From the NCBI RefSeq assembly GCF_032854445.1, contig NC_088301.1, positions 50,147,187-50,207,186 on the forward strand: a stretch of DNA of 60,000 bases, given 5' to 3'. Under the pieces are notes generated by a model. That model saw nothing but the letters and a program-made list of their open reading frames with translations. It was not told the DNA's origin and ran no database searches. This DNA is from Liolophura sinensis (lineage: Eukaryota; Mollusca; Polyplacophora; Chitonida; Chitonidae). Shown here piece after piece: positions 39,001 through 51,212 of this stretch (positions are counted from its first letter, which is position 1; each line of letters starts with the position of its first letter). A program made the position numbers and the translations under genes.

Positions 39001-42000
39001 TGAAATAAAGCCGTCCTAGACCACAGTTTACAAAGCAAGGTGCTTTTTAATCGTGTTAGCACAGCTGTCAAATACAGATATCTATAATCAATATGACCGC
39101 TGGAATTCTCCAAAAGGTCGACGCGTCAAGTAATTCATGTCCAGCAGGCTGAGTAAAATACTCCCCATGTAATCTGTATGTCAATTTCACTGGAATTGCT
39201 GCTTAAATTCCTTCCATCGGCCTACACTTAAGTGGTTATAAATTGGACGGAAAAAGTAGAAACCCGTGTTTGACAAGAATCCATTTCCTGTCGAGCTATT
39301 CTCACCTGTTTACCTTTGTTAGGAATTCTGATTAGGACAGATTTTAGTCATTTCTGGACTGACGGACCGTTGTTTTTTTTTTTTATAATCTCAACCCCAT
39401 TGTTGATTGTGCAGTGAGGTTCACTGATGATGACTAGCAATTATACTTTACGGTAGGTATAATGGAGGCCTTGCTAATTGACCGTAGCCAGAGGCAATGT
39501 TATGTAGTGTGCAAACTAGGTTCTAACAAAACTTTTCAGCCGTTGAGAGAAAATTTTTACAGAAAAACTTACAGACCACTTGTATTTAACCAATATGACG
39601 TGTGGATTTGTAGGTCACACTTTGTGCCAAACCTTTGTGGTTTACCCCAGGCACGCGAGTTTCCTTCACCCGTATAGAGTATGGCTTTGAGTATGGCACC
39701 AATCAAATAAATACACATTTATTTATGCTCGTTATGCATAATTTCTAACTACATATACATGAAGCCTAAATCCACATGGGTTCACCGAAACGTATATACA
39801 TGGACGTGCAAGGTATCATTGCACAGACAAGTATTTGTATGTAAATAACCCGATGTCCAGAATCAGTAGATATGGTCACAAGGCTTGCTGTTGGTCAACT
39901 GCAAACTATCCTAAGCACAAAGACTAGAGCAAGTGCATGAAGCTGCGGTTAGTATGATGTGCTTATACTGAATTACACACCTTGACTGCCCAGAGGCAGA
40001 TTATATACTTCATTTACACTGACTGACGTCAGTCGTAGGGGTACCAATTACTTAGGGATCTGGCATCAGGACGAAGACACTATAAGGAATGAGCAACTCT
40101 TCTCAATCGACACGCATTGAGAATCCTGAAATATCTAATTAGTCCAATTTGATGCATTTCTTGGATGCATCCTTGTTTGCTTTCGACATGCCGGAACGAC
40201 AGCATAATATACTAATAAAATCACATGTGCAATAACAAACGTCCTGGGGTTGATATATGGATTGGCTAACGTTCAGTACATTATATTATAGTATTTGGCT
40301 CAGTCTTTTATGAGGGAAAAGGCCTTTATGAGAGAGCAACAGCATTAATACTATAATTGAATACAGGCATAATTATTGTTATGGAATATAACATGAAAGC
40401 CATGAGCTGGAACTGTTTCCACTGTATGGTAAAAGTACAACATGTATATATTCGCTGCATCACGTAAAGGATATCAAAATGTGTTCCTGTTAGTGTATTG
40501 TCGGCCATCTGACGACATCGTTTGACAAAACATGGTGAGCTTTATTCTAACAGAAGAAAAGAGGAATGACGCAAATTATGCCCATTAGTCATTCCAAATG
40601 AGACCAGTTTTTGTCACGTGGAGCGCTAATGTATGTCGATATCAATGTAGCAACACGAAACACTGGTCTCAAATTATCCGTTTATAATTTATATTTCCAG
40701 CTTTTCTTATATCAGAGTTGGTTTGATAGGTCCAAAACGCTTTCTGATTACATCACTGGCAATCTAAACATACAGATTATAATAACAAGCAGAATGCAGA
40801 ACCGCTTTTACATAAACATCTCCCCGTTCTAACATATTCACTTTCTTTTCTGAAATGTTTGCTTTATAGCTATACAACTGTTGTTGAGAATTAACCAATC
40901 AGGCTTACATGGCTTGTATCCATCGCAACAGAGGTGTTATTGATCCTTACATGGTAGCGTGTTTGTATCTGGATGTCAGTATACCCTTTTCGGTAATAAA
41001 GTATTCATAAACCGACAGATATCGTGTCGACTATGAACAGCCTACAATAAATCACTCTGCATTTAGAAAATGTTGGAAATTTGCAGAACCAGAACCTCTC
41101 TACCCTTATGCTTATTTCGAACAGCACTTAAGGAGTAGTATATGATGCGAATCAGAGATACACGGCCTGACGCAGATATGTGAGTGCCTTGTAGTACCTC
41201 TGATCACTGTAGGCTCTTGTCTTAAAGGGATGAAGACTATTCCAGACAAGCAAAGAACTGAATTTAAAGAACGCCAGCCGTTCCCGGTATTAAATGAACC
41301 ACATTTAAGGAATGTCTACTGTTTTAGAAATTCAGCGATGTGAAATGAAAGTGAATTAACTGTTTCATCATTTGATGAAGTGTATTAAATTGACGTTCAA
41401 GGTTTTCCATGAAATGCTTTGCAAATTAACTGTTCCAGTAATTCAGGAACTGTTCATTGAAACTTAAGGCAGCTATTCCACAGTTTTAGTGAGCTACATA
41501 AATATGATATCCTCTGTTCCACACTTTTATTGGTTGTAAAAGTGTTACAGTGAAACAGGCACTTGTTCATATAAGACAACTATTGTTTCGTTTAGTTATT
41601 CTCCTCCATCGCACCCACCCTTACCATAATCATCCATTCATTCCATATTTTGCTTCACTAATAAAAAAACGTGTGGATAGAGGCCTTTAATTCACGGCTA
41701 ATTATACAGTAGCCTCCATGACATTCCGCCAGTATTGTGTTTTTCTTGGAGGCTCTGATCAATGACTTTCACTCGTATTTGCAGCATGAATTATGTGGAA
41801 GGCCCTTGATAAATCATGGCATGTGGGCGGTTTTCAATTCAACCACTGTTCTATTGACCATAGTCTGGGGTTGCTTATGTGGTAACCATGTAAGCAAGGA
41901 ATGGAGCTCCAATCTTTGATACATTGGGAAGCTCTACCTCTAGACACCCCTTTTGCTGTTTATGTGAGACTTGAAATTGCTGTTTTACATATTAGCCACG

Positions 42001-43265
42001 GATCAAGATGAGACTTATAGTTTTTCGAACGCCAAAGAATGAGTCTCTTTTATAGGTCTCTGGAGACCAGGAAATCTAATCAGCAGCTTTAACGTTTCGA
42101 AATTGGCTCCCTATAGTTTAAGTTAGTCAGACCTTGCAGTGCGGTAAAACAACAGTGTTCAGAGGCAAGCAATCAGCCACTTCCCCAGCTAGGTTCATTT
42201 TGATCAGAGGCATCATTACGGCGAAAAAACATAACAGGTGCAAACAACAGGCTGTGATTACAAACCTAACTAACCAATACTTTTTTCGGCTCCATTGTCC
42301 ACGGATTGTTTTTTGGAACAGGCATAAAATCCTAAGCAGTTGTTGCCCAGCTATATACAGACATTTGCATATTCTACATGGATGTGTGTGATAAGGTATT
42401 AAATGCGGAATCTGGGAGTTTACGCAAGTTTTGACCTGAGGGTATATACATAAATAAGCCTTACCTGGAAAGATTTTGGTGTTTTCACGAAAACAGTATA
42501 TTTCAAGTAATGATTTTAATGTTCTCCAGGAGGATGGCTGTAAATCCTTCTGTAAATGGGTTAAACAGCATTATTTGCTCGTGGACAACTGCTCAGTTAC
42601 TGGTACGCTCACAACTCTATAAACACGCGCAGGCAGTTCCCTATCTTTTCCGCATAAACTTGCAAATATTAGAGGTGCTCCTGCATGTCTAAATATTTGA
42701 CTGGCCTTATAACAAAGATAAATCGGATTGATTTTTGCTTTAGACTAACTCAGGGTTGCCTACGCTACACTTGAGCGTGTTATGTTTTATCCGAGTATAT
42801 ATCTCCTTGATTGATAGTGTATATATATAGATGGACAAAAACAGTGGTGTGGTTATTTGCTCAAATACGTGATATACTAGCCATAAATATTGAACGCTTC
42901 GGGCAATAAAACCATTTATATGATTTATGATTTATTTAGATTAATCATAACGATCCCTTAGATTAATAACTTTAAAATATTATAGTCTATTGATTTTAGT
43001 GTTTACACATGTAATTAAACTAAATTTGAGATATAATAGAAAGGAGTTAAAAGTGTCCTCATTCAAAAAGCCTTAGTGTTGAGAAATAGTGATACGCACA
43101 TAGCTTTTTTTTTAATGTAATCGCATATCATCTGAATGCATGTAATTTTGACGCTTTACTCTTTCTGTAGTGTAGGGAACAGAGCCAGTTTCCACAATCA
43201 GATTGTAGCTACAATCAATTTGTAAATCCTACAATTAAGTTTACAATTGTTTGTAAAAATAAGTT

Positions 43266-43750
43266 GCACCGCTTGCACAAAAGAATTGGAAGGCGATTGT
43301 AAATTTTTGAAGTTACAATCGCGATCGTTTTCGCGGCCAAATTTGACTTGAACAGGAAGGTGGTCTGTGTAAATGGACAATGTACCTGTCAATAATTTTT
43401 TGCCTTCATTTCCAAAAAATGATTCATAATGATTCAGCAGCGAACAGCAACAAGGTGTGAATAAATGCTTGTAACATCTTTTTGAGACAATTACATTTCA
43501 CATCTTTGCAAACCTAGTTGAAAAGTATAGTCTACTTAAAGCAAGTATTTGTACTTAACATTAATTTTGGGGCGATCGCAAATATTTACAACATGGTCAG
43601 CCCGAATTTAATTTCTTACTGTAAGTTACAACTGTAATACCATAATCTCTTCTTGCAAGAGGGTGTCGATTGTAAGCTAATGCTACGATCGAGATTTCTC
43701 AGTGATTTACAATCAACTTTGCCTTGCAAGTTCTTTGTGCAAGCGGCCCC
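43266..43750. mobile_element. MITE-like element with CCGCTTGCACAAA terminal inverted repeats
   Basis: The left end 'gcaccgcttgcacaaaagaa' is inversely repeated by the right end 'ttctttgtgcaagcggcccc'. Inward, both arms share 'ggaaggcgattgtaaat' against 'caaggcaaagttgattgtaa' when the right arm is reversed. The interior is rich in 'ttacaatc'/'gattgtaa' words in both directions. No coding frame is visible and no clear target-site duplication was found. Confidence 0.7.
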
Positions 43751-46700
43751 AGAATAGTAAAATAATCATAATCAGCAATATTATCTACATAGTCTGATAG
43801 GTTTAACATTACCTGGGGTGCCTTTCACCTACATATATAATTCAGCATTATTCATAAGGTGTCTGTAATGTATTGATGTCTCATTGCACAAATACCGTAA
43901 AAGCTTATAGTTCGCCTGTTATTGTACGACCACCAACATTAATTACCTGTCTTGGACCTGTCGTTCATATTACCAATACATCCACGTGGCACTCTTGGTC
44001 TATGTGTCAAGACCATGTTTAATTAGAATCTGGTAAAACTCCAAGTCACGTGATAGTGTTGTCTTGTGATGAAGAAAGCACAAGATCAATGCATTTTGTT
44101 CCATCTGGGTACGCTGATCGGCGCCTGGTCTGGCAAGACGTGCAATAGTAATGACCGTTTTAGTTTCCTGGACATCATAGGATATACCCAGTAATAGACA
44201 CGTATTGCTCCTAAAGTTCACGAAAAGATCCCTCCTGAACCAAGATATCGCACACTGTAAGGGGCTGCGAACCCGGCAACAGAAACCTTTTAGTGTACCA
44301 CAAATGAATAATGCTACTGTATATCTACTGTAGACCCTACATAGAGTTTCATAATTATTATGACTGGTACGTGTTTTTAGAATGCACAGATATTCTAAGA
44401 AAATTTGTACAAATATCGAAGAAAATGATAAAATAATAAATAAATTTGTTCAAGTTCTGAAAAATGCAGATTCTGACGAAGCTGATATGGATTGTTTCCA
44501 TGACCATTTTATAACACTAATAACGTTGTTATGTCGTGTCGGCTTGTCGACATGCGATATGCATGATTCATTGCATCAGTGATGAACCAGCAGAGGAAAC
44601 AGCCTTCATGCTTCAACTTCAGTGGACAAAATTATCTCCCTCCACAAATGAGCTTAATTAAACAAGCATTTCTTTATACTATAAACGAAAAAGTCAAACA
44701 CACCTGTGATTTAATGTGAGACAAATGCGATCCTGTGGCGGTTGACGACTTCCGACGCTTTCGGGAATTATTACTTTTTCGAGGTATTTACTTTTTAAGA
44801 CAAATTTACTGTGAAACTAAAAATAGTGTTGTTCTGGGTTAATTACTAGTCTAGAACTATTCATTATCGTCGTTTATTTAGTGTTTTTCCTATAATGAAA
44901 AATCTGACAGAAAGGTTAATATAGGAGAATATCACATTAACCATTGCCTTCTGCCATACACAAGGTCACCTTCCTGGAAGGACACTTTTTTCCGTTTTTT
45001 CTTGGCGGAAGCCAAGTAACATGTACATGCTATTCAACACATTACAGTTTTTGGTGTTGCATTTCTTTGGTTTGTTTCTCTTTGGTTTTACGCTCCACAT
45101 TTCTTTCTATTATATATGTAGGCATTTGAGATGACTTCCTTGAAATTTCCTTATGACATCGGACCTGACTTCCTAGGCACAATTTGCCGTTAAAAAACTA
45201 GAACTACAGCTCATTACAAAAAGTCCTATTTATGGTTAAATGAAGCAAACAAAAGTTCCTTCTCCTTAATACAGATGAACATAGACTTTTAACAGTGTAA
45301 AAGAGGTAAATTTAAAAATTCAGCTTGTATATGTGTTGGTTTCCAAACTGTGGTGGCTAGCTTGTTTCTTACAGAAACTTACCATTTTGTACATAATAAA
45401 TCTCCTTTTACCAGTTTTAATGCCATACCAGGAAGACGATTCGCTGCTATAATCACGTTGTAGACACCGCTTTCTAACCGGAAATACTCAGCCCAAAGTC
45501 ACTTATGCCACGGCCTTAAACACCGTGCCAAGGATCTAAACAGATGGTCGGCATCCAAACTGTAATCAAATAAACAAAGCAACATTTCGGTTTCTCAAGA
45601 CGAAATATTGAACGAAGCACCAAAGCGTGAGGTAACTGGAGTGGTCTTCGGTTTGTGCTGAAAGTGTTTACTACGGGACATGTATGCCTTGTATCGACCA
45701 CCACGTATAGTCAACATGCTAGAATTTATAACTGTCACATAGGTCTTAAGCTGATTGGATCGCGGAATAATACCACATCGCTATGAGACTGAGCAGTAGA
45801 TTGCATTTCCCGTTAACTCGACCTTTAAGGAGTTATAACTAGTATTAAACTTGTCTTCCACTTAATAGTGTCAGTTAAATCATGTAGTAGGAATATGGAT
45901 GTAAGCCCCACACTATATTTACGATTATTCAAATGCCCGAAGAATAATATATTTGACTTTCACAGTGACTATTTCCATTGCAAACTGAGGGCTATAATGA
46001 CCACGGAACACACAGGTAATTAATAACAGATTAGTATGCATAACAAGCTTATGTGATCAGGGGATCTGGCTATAAGGTAGCCGTTCTGTGTGATGGAGTG
46101 GAAGTAAATAATAACCGTATTTGTTTCCAGTATTTAAGCAATACCCACTGTATATATACCACAGAAATATGGACAGAACCAGGATGTGCCAGGTCAGAGA
46201 TACAGACGATGTATAATTTGTATGACTTTTATTGAGATGATCATGGGCTTCTGTATTCCGCAGCTCTTGTTGTATGACAATTACGACCAGAGAACACCTG
46301 CATTGGCATGAAATACCGTCGTATGTCACAAGAAAACAAATACCCTTTCGCTACACGGTGGTTGTTTGTCACAGCATGGCACAATATTAAAGGCCTGGAA
46401 ATTCCCAGTGCACTTACTCCTCGTCCACAATTACAGTACACCTTGGTTCCATTAGGTCCTACGGGCTTGTCTGTCGCCGTGTTATCCACAGACGCATACA
46501 TGTTAAATGCCCAGCCTCTGTGCTGACAAAACGGCATTGACTTGACAATGTACCACGCATATCAGTGAATTTAATGCAAGCTATGGTATATGGAAGGTTT
46601 AGTTTTTAAAGAGCTTTTATGTCTATATGTGTTATATTATACATCATTATTGATAGGCTAGTTTCAGGTACTAAAATATTAATGGTTTAAAACTTTCCTT

Positions 46701-46814
46701 GATCCGAGATCCTGGCTCTGGGTTACGGATCACTACCGCTATTACCAATTGTTAATAGGTTGGGTGCACAAAATTCCATCCAAATCCTAGCATAGCTTTT
46801 TTGCGTAAAGCTGC

Positions 46815-46880
46815 TGACAAAGACACAGATAGACAAACAGACAACCAGAGAGATAGACATACAGGCAGACAGGCAGACAG
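46815..46880. repeat. Imperfect (ACAG)n/(AGAC)n simple repeat
   Basis: 'gacaaagacacagatagaca', 'aacagacaaccagagag' and 'aggcagacaggcagacag' form a tetranucleotide-like tract. Confidence 0.85.
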
Positions 46881-48521
46881 AAGTATAATACTGTTTCTTT
46901 AAATCGTGGCTCACCGACTCACTAGCACATTGCTTGTGAGCAGTGTCTTGTCAATCTGGGCCATGGCAACAATGCCTGGCCGAACATTCACCGATCCCGC
47001 CTTCCGGCATGTCAGCGAGTGGGCGGGAATAGCAGCGACGTCGACCTCCACGTTAGAGAGCAACGGAACACCTACCTCGAGTTTGTAAGCGTGCTCTTAT
47101 AGGAATTCCTGGCAGCATTTCCACGAAGTTGGCCAAGCTGTGCCTGATACCCTGGCATTTCGGTAAATGAATCACTCCACATCGTCGGCAGACACAATAA
47201 TGAACACGTTCGTATACGCTAAAAGAGAAATTTGCGGTAATCATGAAGGTGCTTGTGGCCTCTGATTTTGCTCAGTTCGCGAGCTTTATCATGGAGAACT
47301 GATAGTTGAATTAATATCACCATTTGCAGCCACATATTTCCAGTACGTGTCTTTTTGTTAATTGTATATAATTTAATCACCCAGCCTTATGGCATACTTT
47401 AACATTACCATCATTTTGGCAAATTGTGTATTAGTTACGTTTTAAACCAGGAACCAGTAATCTAAAAAAATTTCAGACCCACAAAACTTTACTTCACACA
47501 TGGAGTTTCCAATCAAATATACTTGTAGGAGAGATTTCCGCAAGACTCGTTCCTTGAGGTGAGATTGAATATCTACCAGTATTACTTCTTGTCCAACAGT
47601 TTCATTAACATATCACCCCACTCCATTTTTTTTTTGGAAGTGTCATTATGTCAACATCTAATATGCTGATTCGCTAAGGTGTTCAAATGGCGAGTTTACG
47701 TGGTAATGTAAATGTGATTATAGCTTGTGTGGTGGTGATTTTTTTTCTCCAGAGAAGAGATACATGGTTGAAATATTGCCGCTATATATGAAAGAAGCAC
47801 AGGCAACAAATCATGTTTTGTTTCTTGACGCATTGTCTCATTAATAAAACAAACAGTACTCGTTTTCTTAGTTTACAACACTAGGTACTGAATAATGAAT
47901 GGCTACAAGTACTATGTCAGACAACCTATGTGAGAAAAAAAAAGAAATGCGCCGTGGCAGAGAATGGCTCTTGAAGTGCTCTTATACAGAGCGGTTATGG
48001 TTTGACTAATAGTAAAGCATATTTATTGGTGTTAGTCAGCTTTGTATGGCAAAGGAACATAACCACCCTACGTCTCGGTATAAATTCTTCAAAACTTTTT
48101 TTAAAGGAAAAGATACGTCGTTTTTGGATAAGTCCTTATTGGTTGACAGCTGGTATACGAATGTTGGTTCGTCACGTAGATAGATATACATTTTGATATC
48201 TTTAATGTAATTCTTGACATTTTATTTGACAGTCTTTTATCGATATTCTTCGAGGTGTAAACACTGAAATACATGCGGGAATGTAAATGTATCTTGATGT
48301 GTATGGTGGATCTGAGCAGTGGACTGTATATCATCCTTATTGCCACCTGGCGGCTGACAGAATTATAACCCATTCACAGGTTGACTTTGGAATATACATA
48401 GATCACGAAACCGCTGGTTTATGGAAAAGAGCGCTGTTTGCGAAACTGGGTTAATGCTTATTTCCTTTTCCCAGTGCGATATATTTACCTGCCACGTTAA
48501 TTCTCTATTCTCCATTAACAG

Positions 48522-48659
48522 CTCCAGGAATGGGTCTGTCACATCTGTCAGCGGAGGAGGCGCTTAGTTTTAAGCACAGGTCTATGGTACCATGGCTTCC
48601 ACCCGGGTCAGGAGAGAGGACCGGTAATCCGGGGGCTGGATCCCTCTGTAGAAGGGGCG
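48522..48659 (+). CDS. Exon 3: fourth CxxC pair and WYHG motif (no ATG in frame)
   Basis: Acceptor ttaacag and donor GCG|gtaagt frame exactly 46 codons with both ends in phase 0. The translation begins LQEWVCHICQRRRR; C159 and C162 supply the missing cysteine pair, and W157 sits where rabphilin has WLC and RIM has WVC. It continues LVLSTGLWYHGF, which occupies the position of the SGAWFF (rabphilin) and SGAWFY (RIM) motif that contacts Rab3 in known structures. The other frame of this stretch has a longer ATG-initiated open frame (from 48530) that is a shadow. Because the exon is symmetric (138 nt, 0-0), skipping it would keep the frame while destroying the finger. Confidence 0.9.
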
Positions 48660-49459
48660 GTAAGTCTGATTACAGACTGAGCCTACCCACCCATCCCACC
48701 TCTTCACATCTAACAGTATCCCAGCCTCGTACAGTCGAGTAAAAATCTCCCTTGAGTTATATTTAGATATTTAACGATTTACCCATTGCTTTCTGAGAAA
48801 TCTTGGATACTTTTTGCCCGTAGGAAGGTTAAATTCAAATTTGTAAGAAGGACTAAAATCCTAGTAATGCGAAATTATGTGGTTTTTTTTTCCATTTCTT
48901 TGTTTTATTTGATTCATATTGTGGGCCCCACTTACGACTTTTCCACTTCCATGACAGTGGGTAGGTTTATATGATGCCCATGTAAACACAAGTTCACAAT
49001 GAAGTTGTAATTATCTATTATCTATTAAGATAGATGATCCAAAACAAAAATCGAATTTTGATTTTTTGCGTTTGCATATAATTTATTAATTCTGAGAAAT
49101 GTCAAGGACACTAATTTATCTTTACTATTCCTATTAATATCAACTCATGCAGTAGCCAACTTAATAAGGTTTAAACGTTTAACAAATCAGGCAAATCATG
49201 AAAGCAGTCACATGAGTGTGAAACTATTTTTATGTCGTCGTTTGGCGGTTGAATCTCTTCCACCTTTTGACATTCCAGGATATTCATTTGAAGTAGTCGC
49301 TGTATGAAAAATATCTCAGAGGACACAAACCGTAATTTTGCTATTCGCAAGATTTGTCAATGGGCCACGTTGTGGGTAATAAAATAAAATTAGAAATAAT
49401 GGATACCCCGGAAACTTTCCAGCGGAAAAACTAACGATGTCAGTTTTATTCCTTTTTAG
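48660..49459 (+). other. Intron 3 (0.8 kb)
   Basis: Donor GCG|gtaagt and acceptor ccttttttag, phase 0 on both sides. The content is AT-rich with no repeat or gene recognised. Confidence 0.85.
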
Positions 49460-49688
49460 TCGGCAGACGACGGCGAACGCCCAATTCTCGCGAGATCCAC
49501 GTCGGTGAACGGTTACAAGGATGTGGGTGACGAGAAGCGGCCGAAGATCACAAGACAGGTTTCTCTACCGGCAGACATGGCTTGTGGCGGCGAAAAGATG
49601 GCAGTGCCCGCAAAAGATCCCACTTACAGTACGCCGGGCGATGTGGCAGAGGAGTCAAAAAGTAGCCAAGGGCATTCAAGACTAAAAG
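49460..49688 (+). CDS. Exon 4: linker with basophilic phosphosite-like motifs
   Basis: Acceptor ccttttttag precedes TCG GCA GAC in phase 0, and the donor is AAAG|gtgggc in phase 1. The encoded residues 200-275 start SADDGERPILARSTSVNGY and include KITRQVSLPAD, where Ser234 sits in a PKA/CaMKII-type R-Q-V-S context. The rest is polar and Pro/Glu/Lys-rich with no recognisable fold, so it is probably a disordered linker after the Rab-binding module. The start could instead be a few bases downstream at ggcag, which would change the phase; the choice of 49460 rests on the 0-phase match with exon 3 and the pyrimidine tract. The gtgggc donor is weaker than the others. Confidence 0.85.
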
Positions 49689-51212
49689 GTGGGCTTTCCT
49701 TTCACACATCAGTATTTTGTTATCGTCTCCATCTCCGAAGTACTCATAATCGAGGTTTTGAATCACAACCATGACATTACTTAGAGAAAGCTGTTCAAGG
49801 TCGTCTTTTTCAGAATTATTGCACATTCTGTTTAGTATCTTTATGACAAACAGAAAGTTTGGATGCATGCATTCATGAAAATAGTAATGCGTTATGTTAT
49901 CGTTTGTACCATGCTGTGACATAGGATGTTGTGACCTTTACAGAGACGGTGTAGCTTGCCCTGTGGTGGTTTGAATGCTAAAGGACGCGGTATGTGACAT
50001 GCGGCACGGGTCGATATTACGGTTAATACAGTCTCTACGTTCTCCAGAAAGATTATAAAAGGGCACATCTAAAACAGGCATGAGTCATGTGACCAGGTCA
50101 CGTGATATAAATGACCCTCCGGGGGTAATGCCAATATGATGTACTTAATCATAGGTCGCACGGTTATTTTTGTTTCAATTCACAGTAATGGCGCAATGAA
50201 TCCGCCATATAGCTACTAATGTTGTCTGCCCAGATGGATGTTGTCTTCCATTTGCGTCAAAATAATCCTATGTTCAAACACAAATGCTTGTACTGTTGTC
50301 ACAGATTTCAGGATTATTCTGTTGCGATATCGACGTGCATTCAAGCCTCTATAATATAGATAGGCTAGCAGAGTTTAGTTATTGAATGATGCCATCTAGT
50401 GCCTGTACAGAGAAATAAATCTTTGGTTTGGTCTCTGTTCGTCTGTCTGTCTGTCCTTACCTTGTCTCTCTTACTTTTTTGTCTTCCCTTCCTTTGCCAA
50501 CAGGCGTGCTCCTGTCAATGGTGGGACCATGCGGTGAATATGTTTCTTCATTCTTCTCTCGCTTTAAAAGCCTGTTTTGCTTAAAATGGCCACTCTTGAC
50601 TAATGTAAAGGTTGGCAAGTGCAGTTTGGTGCCTAAAGCTTGGTGAAGGACAATCAGCATTCATTATTTCATACATGCTTTGGATGTCTCCTTATCATTG
50701 TCTTTTCTATACCTCGGCGTTTCATACCCAACTAAACATCTAAAAATCCCGTCATGACGGACGAATTCATTGTATGGAATTATATCATTATCGTCAGTAT
50801 CAGTATTAAGGATGGCTGTTGTGTGAATGTTTCAGGAACGTCAAATTTCGGTTTTTGTGAAATAGGGAATATTTTATATATTTGCTAAAGAAATAAAAAT
50901 AATGCGCAAACACTGATGTTACTGTTAGCTCTCATGTTATACACATGAGTGTTTCACAGAATTATGTTAACAAGTGATTTTTTATCGGTAGGTTTGGAAG
51001 GATATTGTATGTAGCTGTGACTTGACTATTTCTTAGAACTTCATTCCTTCATTTCGAACCACCTTTTCACCTCATGCTTTAGAAAGGCTGTAATAGTGCA
51101 CTTTGCGCCTAACCCCACACCTACGTACATCTCGGCTGTGCTCACGCTTACTTTTCTGAAACATTATGCATTCTGTTGCTGCTCTTCTAACGCCAAGTTC
51201 ATCCTGTTGTAG
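49689..51212 (+). other. Intron 4 (1.5 kb)
   Basis: Donor AAAG|gtgggc and acceptor tgttgtag, phase 1. The open frames 50399-50584 and 50428-50646 encode hydrophobic Leu/Ser/Cys-rich stretches with no family resemblance. Nothing else is recognised. Confidence 0.8.

Larger units (their letters stand above)
35485..48521 (+). other. Intron 2 (13.0 kb)
   Basis: Donor AAG|gtgagc and acceptor ccattaacag; it splits the zinc finger between the third and fourth cysteine pairs. Contents: SINE relic at 35851-36000, a C-rich run near 37613-37622, a MITE-like element at 43266-43750, an acidic open frame at 44382-44582 with no recognised family, an (ACAG/AGAC)n-like tract at about 46815-46880, and a GC-richer patch at 46900-47250. 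No exon fitting the phase between exons 2 and 3 is needed or seen. Confidence 0.8.

Noticed and set aside
38520-39320. Apparent weak duplication ('ctgtatgccgatttcac...' and 'ctgtatgtcaatttcac...')
   Set aside because: Two stretches look related by eye but the similarity is too scattered to claim a repeat without an alignment score.
46241-46537. Cys-containing open frames on both strands
   Set aside because: Neither strand shows a recognisable domain or splice sites, and each is probably the shadow of nothing coding; a decayed element remains possible.
46906-47244. GC-richer patch with short frames on both strands
   Set aside because: No family recognised and no supporting splice context; may be a remnant of a mobile element but I cannot show it.
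48530-48742. ATG-started 70-codon frame overlapping exon 3
   Set aside because: The other frame of the same DNA gives WVCHIC and WYHG, fits both splice sites and both phases; this frame runs past a good donor and has no family.
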